64,000 nucleotides of DNA from an uncultured Coriobacteriaceae bacterium. Lineage in GTDB: Bacteria > Actinomycetota > Coriobacteriia > Coriobacteriales > Coriobacteriaceae. Below the pieces are notes generated by a model. That model worked only from the letters and a program-made list of their open reading frames with translations. It did no database searches and was not told the DNA's origin. The stretch spans positions 186,001 through 250,000 of the forward strand of contig CALULH010000001.1 of assembly GCA_944321435.1 (NCBI GenBank), written 5' to 3'. Shown in pieces: positions 19,560-28,478 of the stretch (within the stretch, counting starts at the first letter, position 1; every line of letters starts with the position of its first letter). A program made the position numbers and the translations under genes.

Positions 19560-20166
19560 TGACAATCAAAAAGAACTGACGAGCATTTGGACCCCTGCCA
19601 ACATCGTTACGTGCGTGCGGATCCTCTTCATACCCGTGTACATGCTGCTTGCCACGCTGCCAGCGGGCACGGGCGGTTTGAGCACCGGCGTTCTCGACGC
19701 CCTCGCCTTCGTCATCTACCTGACTTTGAGCCTCACCGACAAGGTGGACGGGTACCTCGCGCGATCGCGCCACGAGATCACCGATTTCGGCAAGTTTCTG
19801 GACCCCATCGCCGACAAGCTCCTGGTCTTCTCGGCGCTTCTCATCTTCATCGCGCAGGGAACGCTCAGCTTCTGGGTGGTCTTCATCATCTTGGTGCGCG
19901 AGTTCTTGGTGAGTGCGCTGCGCATGGTCGTAAGCGCGAACGGCGTGGTGCTCGCCGCGGACAAGCTCGGGAAGTGGAAGACGGCCACGACCATGGTCGC
20001 CATCTGCATCTACCTGTTCCACGATGTCATGCTGAGCTTCTCCCTGCCGGGTGCGGACTCGCTCATGCTGGTCGGCCAGGTGCTGATGGGCATTGCCGTC
20101 GTGCTTACCGTGGTGTCCGGCGTGCAGTATTTCTGGAACGCCCGCTCCGTGGTCTTCAGCGTGTAG
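19552..20166 (+). CDS. pgsA: CDP-diacylglycerol-glycerol-3-phosphate 3-phosphatidyltransferase
   Basis: Membrane enzyme making phosphatidylglycerol phosphate. The 204 residues hold the CDP-alcohol phosphotransferase motif D-G-x2-A-R-x8-G-x3-D-x3-D (DGYLAR...FGKFLDPIAD) and several hydrophobic helices. The ATG at 19552 overlaps rimO by 8 bp. Its place just before cinA-recA is the standard location of pgsA in Firmicutes and Actinobacteria; a second family member is at 39423-40169. Confidence 0.93.
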   Translation: MSSDNQKELTSIWTPANIVTCVRILFIPVYMLLATLPAGTGGLSTGVLDALAFVIYLTLSLTDKVDGYLARSRHEITDFGKFLDPIADKLLVFSALLIFIAQGTLSFWVVFIILVREFLVSALRMVVSANGVVLAADKLGKWKTATTMVAICIYLFHDVMLSFSLPGADSLMLVGQVLMGIAVVLTVVSGVQYFWNARSVVFSV

Positions 20167-20177
20167 GGGAGGGCCGC

Positions 20178-20711
20178 ATGGGCGCGCTTTTGGATACCGA
20201 TCTTGCCGTCGAGGCCCATGCGCTCTCAGGGCTCGGCGTCGAGCGTTTGGCCGACAGGGTCATCTCGCTTGGATTGCAGCGAGACCTCACCGTTTCTACC
20301 GCCGAATCGTGCACTGCCGGGCTGGTGGCCGCCTCTCTGGGCGCGGTGTCCGGAGCCTCCAAGGTACTCCGTGGCGGGGCGGTAACCTATGTGGACGAGG
20401 TCAAGCACCGGGTTTTAGGCGTTTCCGAGCAGACCCTCGCCCAGCATACGGCGGTATCCGCCGAAACGGCGGCCGAGTTGGCGCGCGGTTCGCGATCGCT
20501 GTTCTCAAGTGACGTCGCCGTGAGCGTAACCGGTTACGCCGGGCCCACCGGCGGCACCGAGGCTGATCCGGTCGGGACCGTGTACTTTGGCTTGGCAACC
20601 GCGCAGGGCACGCGTCTGGCACGGCAGGTGTTCCCGGGCTCCCGCAACGAGGTGCGTCGTCGGGCGACCGCCTTCGCGCTCGCCCTTGCGTGCATTGCCC
20701 TCGAGGGTTGA
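20178..20711 (+). CDS. pncC: CinA C-terminal-domain protein (nicotinamide-nucleotide amidase type)
   Basis: The 177-residue product contains only the CinA C-terminal domain, which in characterised members deamidates nicotinamide mononucleotide in pyridine-nucleotide recycling. The family hallmarks are STAESCTAGL and YAGPTGGTEADPVGTVYFGL, the latter slightly different from the usual GIAGPGGG. The N-terminal molybdopterin-binding-like domain of full CinA is absent. The ATG at 20178 follows GGGGAGGG. The order pgsA-cinA-recA is kept, with a terminator and a separate promoter before recA. Confidence 0.88.
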   Translation: MGALLDTDLAVEAHALSGLGVERLADRVISLGLQRDLTVSTAESCTAGLVAASLGAVSGASKVLRGGAVTYVDEVKHRVLGVSEQTLAQHTAVSAETAAELARGSRSLFSSDVAVSVTGYAGPTGGTEADPVGTVYFGLATAQGTRLARQVFPGSRNEVRRRATAFALALACIALEG

Positions 20712-20759
20712 GGCCTCATGCCCGAGCGGGCTTTTCATGTGGATATACCATGGTGATTT

Positions 20760-20784
20760 GCAGGGCGCCTCGGTGCCCTGCTTT
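20760..20784 (+). terminator. Intrinsic terminator after pncC
   Basis: The stem GCAGGGC/GCCCTGC with an 8-base loop is followed by TTTC. A smaller GCCC/GGGC hairpin with TTTT lies just before it at 20720-20735. The pair probably separates the rnj-to-pncC transcript from recA. Confidence 0.6.
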
Positions 20785-20941
20785 CATGCGCTCCGCGGTT
20801 ATATCTTCATCGCATGTCCGCTGCCTGCGGAAACAACTCACGGTTGGCTTCTCGGCAAGAACCGGTGTGATTTGCGTCTAGAGATGGTTGGCCGACTGAC
20901 GGCGAACGGTTGGGCCCGGGCGCTAGCATGAACGCAAACGG

Positions 20942-20970
20942 TTGACAGCGAACAACCGTTCGAATACCAT
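20942..20970 (+). promoter_or_regulatory. recA promoter
   Basis: Consensus -35 TTGACA (20942-20947), a 17-bp spacer and -10 TACCAT (20965-20970), 35 bp before the recA start. The spacer is almost filled by a LexA-type palindrome, so repressor binding would directly block RNA polymerase. Confidence 0.85.
20949..20962. promoter_or_regulatory. LexA (SOS) operator of recA
   Basis: CGAACAACCGTTCG is a 14-bp site with perfect CGAAC/GTTCG half-sites, the SOS box form of Firmicutes and Actinobacteria. It lies between the -35 and -10 of the recA promoter. lexA itself is in the window at 30534-31172. Confidence 0.9.
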
Positions 20971-21005
20971 GGGATACGTGATACGGAAGAGAACAGGAGC
21001 GCGTA

Positions 21006-22094
21006 ATGGCAAAGAACTCAGGCCCGGTGCGTACCGTGCACGAGCGCACCACCGGTGCGGAGCGCGACAAGATGATCGAGGTCACAACGGCCGAGATCGA
21101 GAAGAAGTTCGGCAAGGGCTCGCTCATGCGCTACGGTGACGGCGCCGAGCTCGAGGTCGAGGCCATTCCCACCGGGTCGCTCGCTCTCGACGCTGCATTA
21201 GGCATCGGAGGCGTCCCCCGTGGGCGCATCATCGAGATCTACGGTCCGGAGTCCTCGGGTAAAACCACCCTCGCACTCGAGATCGTGGCCGAGGCTCAGG
21301 CCATGGGCGGCGTTGCGGCATTCATCGACGCCGAGCACGCGCTCGACCCCGGCTATGCCGCGCGCATAGGCGTCGATATCGACGACCTTCTCATCTCCCA
21401 ACCTGATTACGGGGAGCAGGCCCTCGAGATCTGCGACATGCTCGTTCGTTCCGGCGCCATCGACGTCATCGTCATCGACTCCGTGGCGGCCCTGGTGCCC
21501 CGCGCCGAGATCGAGGGCGAGATCGGCGATACCACGGTTGGCCTCCAGGCGCGTCTTATGAGCCAGGCCCTGCGCAAGCTCGCCGGCTCGCTCGCCAAAT
21601 CCAAGACCACGTGCATCTTCATCAACCAGCTGCGCGAGAAGATCGGCGTCATGTTCGGCAACCCCGAGACCACGACGGGCGGCCGCGCGCTCAAGTTCTT
21701 CTCATCGGTGCGCATCGACATCCGCCGCATCGACAGCATCAAGCAGAGCTCCGAGGTCATCGGCAACCGCGTGCGTGCCAAAGTGGTCAAGAACAAGGTC
21801 GCGCCGCCGTTCCGCGCCGCCGAGTTCGACATCATGTACGGCACGGGCATCTCCAAAGAGGGCTCGCTTTTGGACATGGGCGTGGAGGCCGGCATCGTCA
21901 AAAAGTCCGGTGCTTGGTACACCTACGATGCCGAGCGTCTGGGCCAAGGGCGCGAGGCGGCGAAGGAGTTCCTGCGCACCCATCCCGATCTTGCCGACGA
22001 GATCGATCACAAGGTGCGCGTTGCCTGCGGGCTGGAGTTCGCCGACGACGAGACGACCGGCGACGCAGTAGACGCGGCCGATCTCGAGGCTTAG
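21006..22094 (+). CDS. recA: Recombinase RecA
   Basis: ATP-dependent strand-exchange protein and coprotease for LexA self-cleavage. The 362 residues show Walker A GPESSGKT (G80-T87), Walker [11 protein letters not shown] and the [11 protein letters not shown]...[22 protein letters not shown] core. The N-terminus runs about 15-18 residues longer than the shortest family members before the [14 protein letters not shown] start of homology. The ATG at 21006 follows AACAGGAG. It is under an SOS box and followed by recX. Confidence 0.97.
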   Translation: MAKNSGPVRTVHERTTGAERDKMIEVTTAEIEKKFGKGSLMRYGDGAELEVEAIPTGSLALDAALGIGGVPRGRIIEIYGPESSGKTTLALEIVAEAQAMGGVAAFIDAEHALDPGYAARIGVDIDDLLISQPDYGEQALEICDMLVRSGAIDVIVIDSVAALVPRAEIEGEIGDTTVGLQARLMSQALRKLAGSLAKSKTTCIFINQLREKIGVMFGNPETTTGGRALKFFSSVRIDIRRIDSIKQSSEVIGNRVRAKVVKNKVAPPFRAAEFDIMYGTGISKEGSLLDMGVEAGIVKKSGAWYTYDAERLGQGREAAKEFLRTHPDLADEIDHKVRVACGLEFADDETTGDAVDAADLEA

Positions 22095-22098
22095 CGCC

Positions 22099-22806
22099 GT
22101 GAGCTCAAAGCAAGCGCCCGAGGCCGCGCCCGTCGATACCGCCTTCGTCGTTGCTTACGAGGTGCGCTTTCCCGAGCGCACCTCGTTTGGCATGGGACAA
22201 CGCAAGCCAAAGGCGGATCTCTTCGCCACCCTCGAGAACGGTGCGGTTCTCGAGATCAAGCTTCCTCAGGCCGCCGCGCGCGCCCTCAACGCGCAGGATA
22301 TCGCCGTACCGGTTGAAAAGGATGATTTCTTCGCCCAGGTAGCCGCCCGCGAGCGCGCTGCGTGCCGTGACCAACTTCTCGCTGCCCTCGAGCGCCGCGA
22401 CCTTTCGCGGTCCGAGGCCTGCGGGAAGCTTGCGCGCCTTGGCTTTCTGCCCGAGTTCACCGAACCCTGCGTCGCAGAGGCGGTCGAGTGCCGCTTCATC
22501 GACGATACGCGCTACGCGCTCTCCTTCATCGATCGAAAGAAGCGCGCTGGTTGGGGCCGTCGGCGCATCGAGCAGGAACTTGCGCGCCGCGGCGTATCCT
22601 GCGACGAGCTCGAGGGATATCCGGACGCGTTCTTTACCGACGACGAGGACCTCAATCGAGCCGCAGCGCTTCTCGCCCGTAAGAGCGTTCCGGCGGCCAA
22701 GCCCTTTGAGAAGCTCGTGCGCCACCTTATGGGGAAGGGCTTCAGCTATGCCGTTGCCGCCGAAGCCGCCCGTGCCCGCCTCAATGCCGACGAGGATCTC
22801 GGATAA
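22099..22806 (+). CDS. recX: Regulatory protein RecX
   Basis: RecX modulates RecA filament growth. The 235-residue protein has the expected three-helix repeats with the signature FIDDTRYALSFIDRKKRAGWGRRRI. The first 60-70 residues are a poorly conserved extension. The start is GTG at 22099, 4 bp after recA, with GAGG inside the recA 3' end; cotranscription with recA puts it under SOS control. Confidence 0.86.
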   Translation: MSSKQAPEAAPVDTAFVVAYEVRFPERTSFGMGQRKPKADLFATLENGAVLEIKLPQAAARALNAQDIAVPVEKDDFFAQVAARERAACRDQLLAALERRDLSRSEACGKLARLGFLPEFTEPCVAEAVECRFIDDTRYALSFIDRKKRAGWGRRRIEQELARRGVSCDELEGYPDAFFTDDEDLNRAAALLARKSVPAAKPFEKLVRHLMGKGFSYAVAAEAARARLNADEDLG

Positions 22807-22872
22807 GACGTATGCGGTGCATATCGCTCATCCACGCTTGTCGTGCTTCTGGGGATTTGCCCCGCGCGTTGC

Positions 22873-22901
22873 TTGACGTTGCCGAACCGACAACGTAGGA
22901 T
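22873..22901 (+). promoter_or_regulatory. Probable promoter of rny
   Basis: TTGACG (22873-22878), a 17-bp spacer and TAGGAT (22896-22901). It would give a leader of about 160 nt before the rny start, containing the hairpin at 23004-23036. Confidence 0.6.
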
Positions 22902-23003
22902 TGATTACGTCATAGGCACTGTGTTATGAGCTCATGCAACATGAGATGGTATAGGTAGGTTTTGTATCAACTTCATACTGCGGGTGCATACCATGCACAT
23001 GAC

Positions 23004-23036
23004 GACACCTGTTGTAAAGGCAGGTGCCTTTTGCTG
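23004..23036 (+). terminator. Hairpin in the rny leader (possible attenuator)
   Basis: The stem CACCTG/CAGGTG (23006-23011 with 23021-23026) is followed by CCTTTTGCTGTTT. It stands about 40 bp before the rny start codon, downstream of the likely promoter, so it could terminate the leader transcript or serve as a processing site. Confidence 0.5.
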
Positions 23037-23067
23037 TTTAGAGACTAACCTGAACGAGGTGACACGC

Positions 23068-24618
23068 ATGGAGATCCTTATTGCGATCATTTGCCTGGCC
23101 GTCGGCGCAGGCGTGACCTTCTTCGCCATGCGCAACGCAAGCAACGGCCGCGTCCGCTTGGCGGACGCACGGCTGGAGCAGGCCCGCTCTGAGGCAGAGC
23201 AGGTCGTAGGCGATGCGCAGAAGCAGGCCGAGACCCTTAAGAAAGAGGCGCTTATCTCCGCGAAGGAGGAGATCCTCCAGCATCGGCAGGCGGCCGAGGC
23301 CGAGGAGAAGCAGCGCAAGCGCGAGCTGCGCACCTTGGAGAACCGCGTCATGCAGCGCGAGGAGTCCCTCGACCGCCGCAACGACGCGCTGGACAAGCGC
23401 GAGCACCAGCTCTCAAGCCAGGCCGGACAGCTCGACCGCCGCAGCAAGGAGATCGAGGAGCTCTACACGCGCCAGCAGGGCGAGCTCGAGCGTATCTCCG
23501 AGCTCACGCGCGACCAGGCCCATGAGGAGCTTCTCGACCGCGTGCGCGACGAGGTGACGCATGAGGAGGCCGCCATCATCCGCGACTCCGAACAGCGCGT
23601 GCGCAACGAGTGCAGCAAGACCGCCCGCGAGATCATCTCGCTCGCCATCCAGCGCTGCGCCGCCGACCACACCGCGGAGGTCACCGTCACCTCCGTCCAT
23701 ATCCCCTCCGATGACCTCAAGGGCCGCATCATCGGCCGCGAGGGGCGCAACATCCGCACCTTCGAGCAGGTATCCGGGGTCAATCTCGTCATCGACGATA
23801 CGCCCGAGACGGTCATCCTCTCCAGCTTCGACCCGGTCCGCCGTGAGACCGCCCGCGTCGCGCTTGAGAACCTCATCGCCGACGGGCGCATTCACCCGGC
23901 GCGTATCGAGGAGATGTACCAGAAGGCGTCCGCTCTCGTGCAGCAGCGCGTGCGCGAGGCTGGCGAGGAAGCCGCTTTCGACGCCGGCATCCATGACCTG
24001 CACCCCGAGCTCGTGAAGACCCTCGGTGCCCTGCGTTACCGCACCTCATTTGGTCAGAACGTCCTCCAACACTCCAAAGAGGTCGGCGAGCTGTGCTCCA
24101 TCATGGCCTCCGAGCTGGGCGTTGACGCGCGCTCGGCGCGTCGTGCAGGCCTGCTGCACGACCTCGGCAAGGCTATCGACCACGATGTCGACGGTCCGCA
24201 TGCCGTCATCGGCGCCGATCTGGCCCGTCGCTATGGCGAGAACCCCGCTATCGTCCACGCCATCGAAGCCCACCACGGGGACGTGGATCCCAGCTCGGTT
24301 CTGGCCGTTCTGGTGCAGGCCGCCGATGCCATTTCCGCGGCGCGTCCCGGCGCCCGCCGCGAATCCGCTGAGAACTACATCAAGCGGCTCGAGAAGCTCG
24401 AGGAGATTTCCAACGCCCATGAGGGCGTGGAGCGCACCTACGCCATGCAGGCCGGTCGCGAGCTCCATGTGATGGTGCAGCCCGAGAAGATCTCTGACGC
24501 CCAGGCGACGGTGCTCGCGCACGATATCGCCCATCAGATCGAAGAGGAGATGGAGTATCCCGGCCAGGTGCGCGTAGTGGTGATCCGCGAGAGCCGTGCC
24601 GTGGATATCGCGAAGTAA
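23068..24618 (+). CDS. rny: Ribonuclease Y
   Basis: Membrane-anchored endoribonuclease initiating mRNA decay. The 516 residues have an N-terminal transmembrane helix ([15 protein letters not shown]...), a long coiled coil to about residue 195, a KH domain near 205-265 ([15 protein letters not shown]) and an HD domain with catalytic H364-D365 in [10 protein letters not shown]. The ATG at 23068 follows GAACGAGG; an in-frame ATG at 22984 would place a hydrophilic extension before the anchor and lies within the leader hairpin. The next gene starts 1 bp after the stop. Confidence 0.96.
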   Translation: MEILIAIICLAVGAGVTFFAMRNASNGRVRLADARLEQARSEAEQVVGDAQKQAETLKKEALISAKEEILQHRQAAEAEEKQRKRELRTLENRVMQREESLDRRNDALDKREHQLSSQAGQLDRRSKEIEELYTRQQGELERISELTRDQAHEELLDRVRDEVTHEEAAIIRDSEQRVRNECSKTAREIISLAIQRCAADHTAEVTVTSVHIPSDDLKGRIIGREGRNIRTFEQVSGVNLVIDDTPETVILSSFDPVRRETARVALENLIADGRIHPARIEEMYQKASALVQQRVREAGEEAAFDAGIHDLHPELVKTLGALRYRTSFGQNVLQHSKEVGELCSIMASELGVDARSARRAGLLHDLGKAIDHDVDGPHAVIGADLARRYGENPAIVHAIEAHHGDVDPSSVLAVLVQAADAISAARPGARRESAENYIKRLEKLEEISNAHEGVERTYAMQAGRELHVMVQPEKISDAQATVLAHDIAHQIEEEMEYPGQVRVVVIRESRAVDIAK

Positions 24619-24619
24619 C

Positions 24620-25702
24620 ATGGCTGAATCCGGCGACCTCATCTCGTTCATCGCGTCCATGTCGGGCGAAGGCAATCTGCGCGTCGAAGAGAACCTCGGC
24701 TCAGGCTACGTGCGCCTGCGCGTGGCCGAGGCGGAGCGACGCCAGGCCAAGCACGACATACAGTACGTGGAGGACATCGTCGTCGAGATGCTGCGCAACG
24801 CGCGCGATGCGGACGCTGACACGGTTTTCATAGCCACCGCAAAGGAGGAGCGTACCCGTACGCTCCTTTTCCTTGACAACGGGTGCGGCATTCCCGCCGT
24901 TATGCACGAGAAGGTCTTCGAGCCGCGCGTCACCTCCAAGCTCGAGAGCATGCGAATGGACCGTTGGGGCGTTCATGGCCGCGGTATGGCGCTGTACTCC
25001 ATTCGCGAGAACGCCTCCGAGGCCCGCGTCGTCACCTCTGATGCGGGTTTGGGCTCGGCCTTTCGCGTTGTGGTCGACTTGGACGACCTTCGCGAGCGCG
25101 CGGATCAATCTACTTGGCCCATCGCCAAGAAGAACGACGAGGGCGTCTTCGCATGCGTCAAGGGGCCGCACAACATCGCGCGCGCGGCGGGGGAGTTTGC
25201 CCTCGAGGAGCTTCACACCTGCGACGTCTACCTCGGCACCCCCACTGAGATCGCCGCAACCCTCTACTACCGCGCACAGCGCACCCTGGACCGATCCAAG
25301 CTGCTCTTCGTCGACGACGAGGGCACCTTGCCCGTCGTGGACCGTCTCGGCCTCGCTGCGGACGCCTCGGATTTCCTGCGCATCGCCTCGGGCATCGGGC
25401 TCGTGCTTTCCGAGCGTACGGCCCATCGCATCCTAGCCGGCGCCATCCCCCCGCTCAACAGCGTTTCAGCCCGTCTGCTGCGCGAGGGCAGCGCGCATAA
25501 GGACCCGGCGCCTATCGACCTTGCCAAAGATCGGCGCGGTCTCAAGATCGCCCAGGACGACATCGCGGATTTCTCGCGCGTTCTCGAGCGCAGCTTCGCA
25601 CAGCTCGGCAACAAGTACTTCATCAGCCTCGCCGCCGAACCGCGCGTACGGGTGCGCCGCGACCGCATCACGGTGACCTTCGACATAGACAAGGGCGAAT
25701 AA
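24620..25702 (+). CDS. GHKL-fold ATPase of unknown function
   Basis: The 360-residue protein has a histidine-kinase/Hsp90-type ATP-binding domain: N-box EMLRNARDAD (E56, N60, D64), G1 DNGCGIP (D86, G88, G90) and G2 GVHGRGMAL (G117-G122). There is no HisKA dimerisation domain, phospho-acceptor histidine, membrane segment or receiver partner, so it is not a normal sensor kinase. The C-terminal 190 residues are not recognised. It starts 1 bp after rny and precedes spoVS, the slot held by ymdB in Bacillus; cotranscription with rny is likely. A conformational ATPase linked to RNA turnover or development is only a guess. Confidence 0.75.
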   Translation: MAESGDLISFIASMSGEGNLRVEENLGSGYVRLRVAEAERRQAKHDIQYVEDIVVEMLRNARDADADTVFIATAKEERTRTLLFLDNGCGIPAVMHEKVFEPRVTSKLESMRMDRWGVHGRGMALYSIRENASEARVVTSDAGLGSAFRVVVDLDDLRERADQSTWPIAKKNDEGVFACVKGPHNIARAAGEFALEELHTCDVYLGTPTEIAATLYYRAQRTLDRSKLLFVDDEGTLPVVDRLGLAADASDFLRIASGIGLVLSERTAHRILAGAIPPLNSVSARLLREGSAHKDPAPIDLAKDRRGLKIAQDDIADFSRVLERSFAQLGNKYFISLAAEPRVRVRRDRITVTFDIDKGE

Positions 25703-25799
25703 CCGCTTTACGCAGGGCGTTTCTTCACGTAAAGTACCTAATGACCAGAGCTAACGACTATTAAACGCAGCAATAACGCAACTCGCAACGGAGCACCAC

Positions 25800-26108
25800 A
25801 TGGACTACCTGAAGGTTTCGAGCAAGTCGTCCCCGGCATCGGTGGCGGGAGCCATCGCCGGCATGGTGAAGGACGGCGCGCCGGTCAACATACAGTGCGT
25901 TGGCGCCGGCGCCGTCAACCAGGCCGTCAAAGCCGTCGCCATAGCGCGCGGTTTCCTGATCCCCACGGGGTGCGATATATCCTGCGCGCCGACCTTCTCC
26001 GACATCCTGATCAACGGCGAGTCCCGCACGGCCATTCGCTTGGCCATCTACGTGCACCATATCAATCTGCAGAACGCCGACGCCCCGTTTGCGGACGGGA
26101 CGCGATAG
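25800..26108 (+). CDS. spoVS: Stage V sporulation protein S (SpoVS)
   Basis: Small Alba-like protein; in Bacillus it affects sporulation and septation, and homologues occur in many non-sporulating bacteria. The 102 residues match the family core: LKVSSKSSPASVAGAIAG and IQCVGAGAVNQAVKAVAIARG, ending with ESRTAIRLAIYV. A C-terminal tail of about 15 residues exceeds the usual 86-residue length. Start ATG at 25800. It lies between the GHKL ATPase and miaB as in Bacillus. Nucleic-acid binding is inferred from the fold. Confidence 0.93.
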   Translation: MDYLKVSSKSSPASVAGAIAGMVKDGAPVNIQCVGAGAVNQAVKAVAIARGFLIPTGCDISCAPTFSDILINGESRTAIRLAIYVHHINLQNADAPFADGTR

Positions 26109-26145
26109 CTTAGGCCCTGTTTCAACGCAAGTTCTAGGTGAGGTT

Positions 26146-27504
26146 ATGTCAACATCCACCCTTCTTGGTAAGACCTACTTCGTCCGCACGTTCGGCTGTC
26201 AGATGAACATGCACGACGCCGAGCGCGTTAGCGGACTGCTCGATTCCTGCGGTTGCCTGCCGGCTACGGATCTTGAATCCGCCGACATCGCCGTCTTCAT
26301 GACCTGTTGCGTGCGCGAGAAGGCCGATACGCGCCTGTACGGCCAGTGCTCCTCGCTCAAGAGCGCGCCCGTGCCGCCGTGCGGCCGGCGCGTGGTTGCC
26401 GTGGGCGGCTGCATCGCCCAGCGCGACGGTGCGGGCCTTCTCACCAACTTGGACAATGTCAACGTGGTGTTCGGCACGCACTCCATCGCCCATGTTGCCG
26501 AGCTTATCGCAGACGCCTTCGAGACGGAGGACCCGCAGGTCCGCTGCGAGGAGATCGAGGACAGTGCGGCCACGGACATGCCCTGGCATCGTGAGACCGC
26601 TTACCACGCATGGGTGCCCATCATGACGGGTTGCAACAACTTCTGCAGCTACTGCATCGTGCCGTACGTCCGTGGCCGCGAGAAGAGCCGGCCCTTCGAG
26701 GAGATCGTCGACGAGATCACGGGGCTTTCCCGTCAGGGCGTGCGCGAGATCACCCTGCTCGGTCAGAACGTCAACTCCTACGGTCGCGACCTCTTCGGCC
26801 GCCCGCGCTTCGCAGAGCTCCTGCGTGCCGCAGGGGAGACCGGCATCGAGCGCATCCGCTTCACCTCGTCGCACCCCAAGGATCTGCTGCCCGAGACTAT
26901 CGACGCTATGGCCGAGGTTCCGGCGGTCATGCCCAACCTGCATTTGGCCGTGCAGTCCGGGTCCTCGCGGATTCTCAAGGCGATGAACCGCAAGTACACA
27001 CGCGAGGATTACCTGAGCTTGGTTGAGGCGGTGCGCGCGCGGATCCCTGGCATCGCGCTGTCCACCGACATCATCGTCGGCTTCCCCGGCGAGACGGAGG
27101 AGGACTTCCGCGAGACGCTCTCGCTTGCCGAGCAGGTGGGCTACGCCCAGGCGTTCACCTTCATCTACTCCCGCCGTGCCGGCACGCCGGCGGCCGAGAT
27201 CGTCGACGATACCCCGCACGAGGTCATCCAAGACCGCTTCGACCGTCTGGTCGCCGTCATCCAAGACACCGCCTATGCGTTCAACCAGCACGATCTGGGC
27301 GCAACGGTGCCGGTGCTCATGGAAGGCGCGTCCAAGCACGATCCGCGTGTGCTGCAAGGCAAGAGCCCTAAGAACCAGACCGTGCACGCCCCGGTTCCCG
27401 CAGGCAGGGCCGCATCGGATTACGCGGGGGCTATCGTGGATGTGAAGGTGGACACAGCCCGCACCTGGTACCTTTCGGGCGGCATCGTAGGCGAGCCGCG
27501 ATGA
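26146..27504 (+). CDS. miaB: tRNA-2-methylthio-N6-dimethylallyladenosine synthase MiaB
   Basis: Radical-SAM enzyme converting i6A37 to ms2i6A37 in UNN-decoding tRNAs. The 452 residues show TFGCQMNMHDAERV, TCCVREKAD, the SAM motif C163, C167, C170 (CNNFCSYC), the MiaB signature HLAVQSGSSRILKAMNRKYT and a C-terminal TRAM domain. The ATG at 26146 follows AGGTGAGG; an in-frame codon at 26089 overlaps spoVS and is rejected. The stop overlaps the miaA start by ATGA, coupling two consecutive steps of the same modification. Confidence 0.96.
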   Translation: MSTSTLLGKTYFVRTFGCQMNMHDAERVSGLLDSCGCLPATDLESADIAVFMTCCVREKADTRLYGQCSSLKSAPVPPCGRRVVAVGGCIAQRDGAGLLTNLDNVNVVFGTHSIAHVAELIADAFETEDPQVRCEEIEDSAATDMPWHRETAYHAWVPIMTGCNNFCSYCIVPYVRGREKSRPFEEIVDEITGLSRQGVREITLLGQNVNSYGRDLFGRPRFAELLRAAGETGIERIRFTSSHPKDLLPETIDAMAEVPAVMPNLHLAVQSGSSRILKAMNRKYTREDYLSLVEAVRARIPGIALSTDIIVGFPGETEEDFRETLSLAEQVGYAQAFTFIYSRRAGTPAAEIVDDTPHEVIQDRFDRLVAVIQDTAYAFNQHDLGATVPVLMEGASKHDPRVLQGKSPKNQTVHAPVPAGRAASDYAGAIVDVKVDTARTWYLSGGIVGEPR

Positions 27505-28472
27505 GCGGCCAGGCGCTGCTTCCCGGTCCGGTTATAGCCATCGTAGGTCCCACCGCGTCAGGTAAAAGCGAGCTTGCCGACGAGGTTGCCTGGCGTCTGC
27601 GGGGCGTTGTGGTTTCAGCCGATGCCATGCAGGTCTACCGGCGCATGGACATCGGAACGGCCAAGGCCACGCCTGAGGATTGCAAGGCACCGCTGCGCAT
27701 GGTGGACGTCGTCGATCCATCCGAGGAGTACTCCGCCGCCCTTTACCAGCGTGACGCGCGCGCGGTTATCGACAGTTTGTTGGACGAGGGCGTCCCCGCG
27801 GTTCTCTGCGGCGGCACCGGGCTGTACGTCAAGGCCGTCATAGACGAGATGGATTTTCCGGCAGGGGAGAGCGAGAGCCCGGTACGCGAGCGGTATGCGG
27901 CCTTGGCCGAGAAGCTCGGCCCCGAGGGCCTGCATCGGCTCCTGTCAGAGCGCGATCCCGCCTCTGCCGCGCTCATCCACCCCCACAACGTGCGCCGCGT
28001 GATACGCGCGTTCGAAATGCTCGAGGAGGGGCGCTCGTACGCCGCGCAGCACGCCGGCTTCAATGCACCCGAGGCGCACTACCGCGTCCTGCAGTTCGCC
28101 GTTACGCGCGAGCGCTCGGAGCTGTACCGGCGAATCGACGCGCGGGTGGACGCCATGATGGAGGCCGGGCTTCTCGACGAGGTGCGCTCGCTTGCGGAAG
28201 ACGGCCTGGGCGCCACCTTTACCGCACGCCAGGCCATTGGCTACAAGGAGCTAATCGATTACCTTGAGGGGCGTGTCACGCTTGCCGAAGCAGTTGACGC
28301 CGTGAAGCTCCGCAGCCGTCGCTACGCCAAGCGTCAGCTTACGTGGTTCAGACGCGACAAGCGCACGGTATGGATCGATCGCGACGCCGTCTCGCTCGAT
28401 GACGCAGCGGGACAGGTGTGCCGTGCCTACGAGCATGCCCTCGCAACCAACGATGTGAGCAAGGAGGCCTGA
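27501..28472 (+). CDS. miaA: tRNA dimethylallyltransferase MiaA
   Basis: Transfers a dimethylallyl group to A37 of UNN-reading tRNAs, making the substrate of MiaB. The 323 residues have P-loop GPTASGKSE (G16-E24), DAMQVYRRMDIGTAKAT and GGTGLYVKAV motifs. Its ATG overlaps the miaB stop (ATGA). The next gene, hflX, starts 6 bp after the stop. Its isoprenoid donor is expected from the MEP pathway, for which ispH is present at 51664-52512. Confidence 0.96.
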   Translation: MSGQALLPGPVIAIVGPTASGKSELADEVAWRLRGVVVSADAMQVYRRMDIGTAKATPEDCKAPLRMVDVVDPSEEYSAALYQRDARAVIDSLLDEGVPAVLCGGTGLYVKAVIDEMDFPAGESESPVRERYAALAEKLGPEGLHRLLSERDPASAALIHPHNVRRVIRAFEMLEEGRSYAAQHAGFNAPEAHYRVLQFAVTRERSELYRRIDARVDAMMEAGLLDEVRSLAEDGLGATFTARQAIGYKELIDYLEGRVTLAEAVDAVKLRSRRYAKRQLTWFRRDKRTVWIDRDAVSLDDAAGQVCRAYEHALATNDVSKEA

Positions 28473-28478
28473 GCGACC

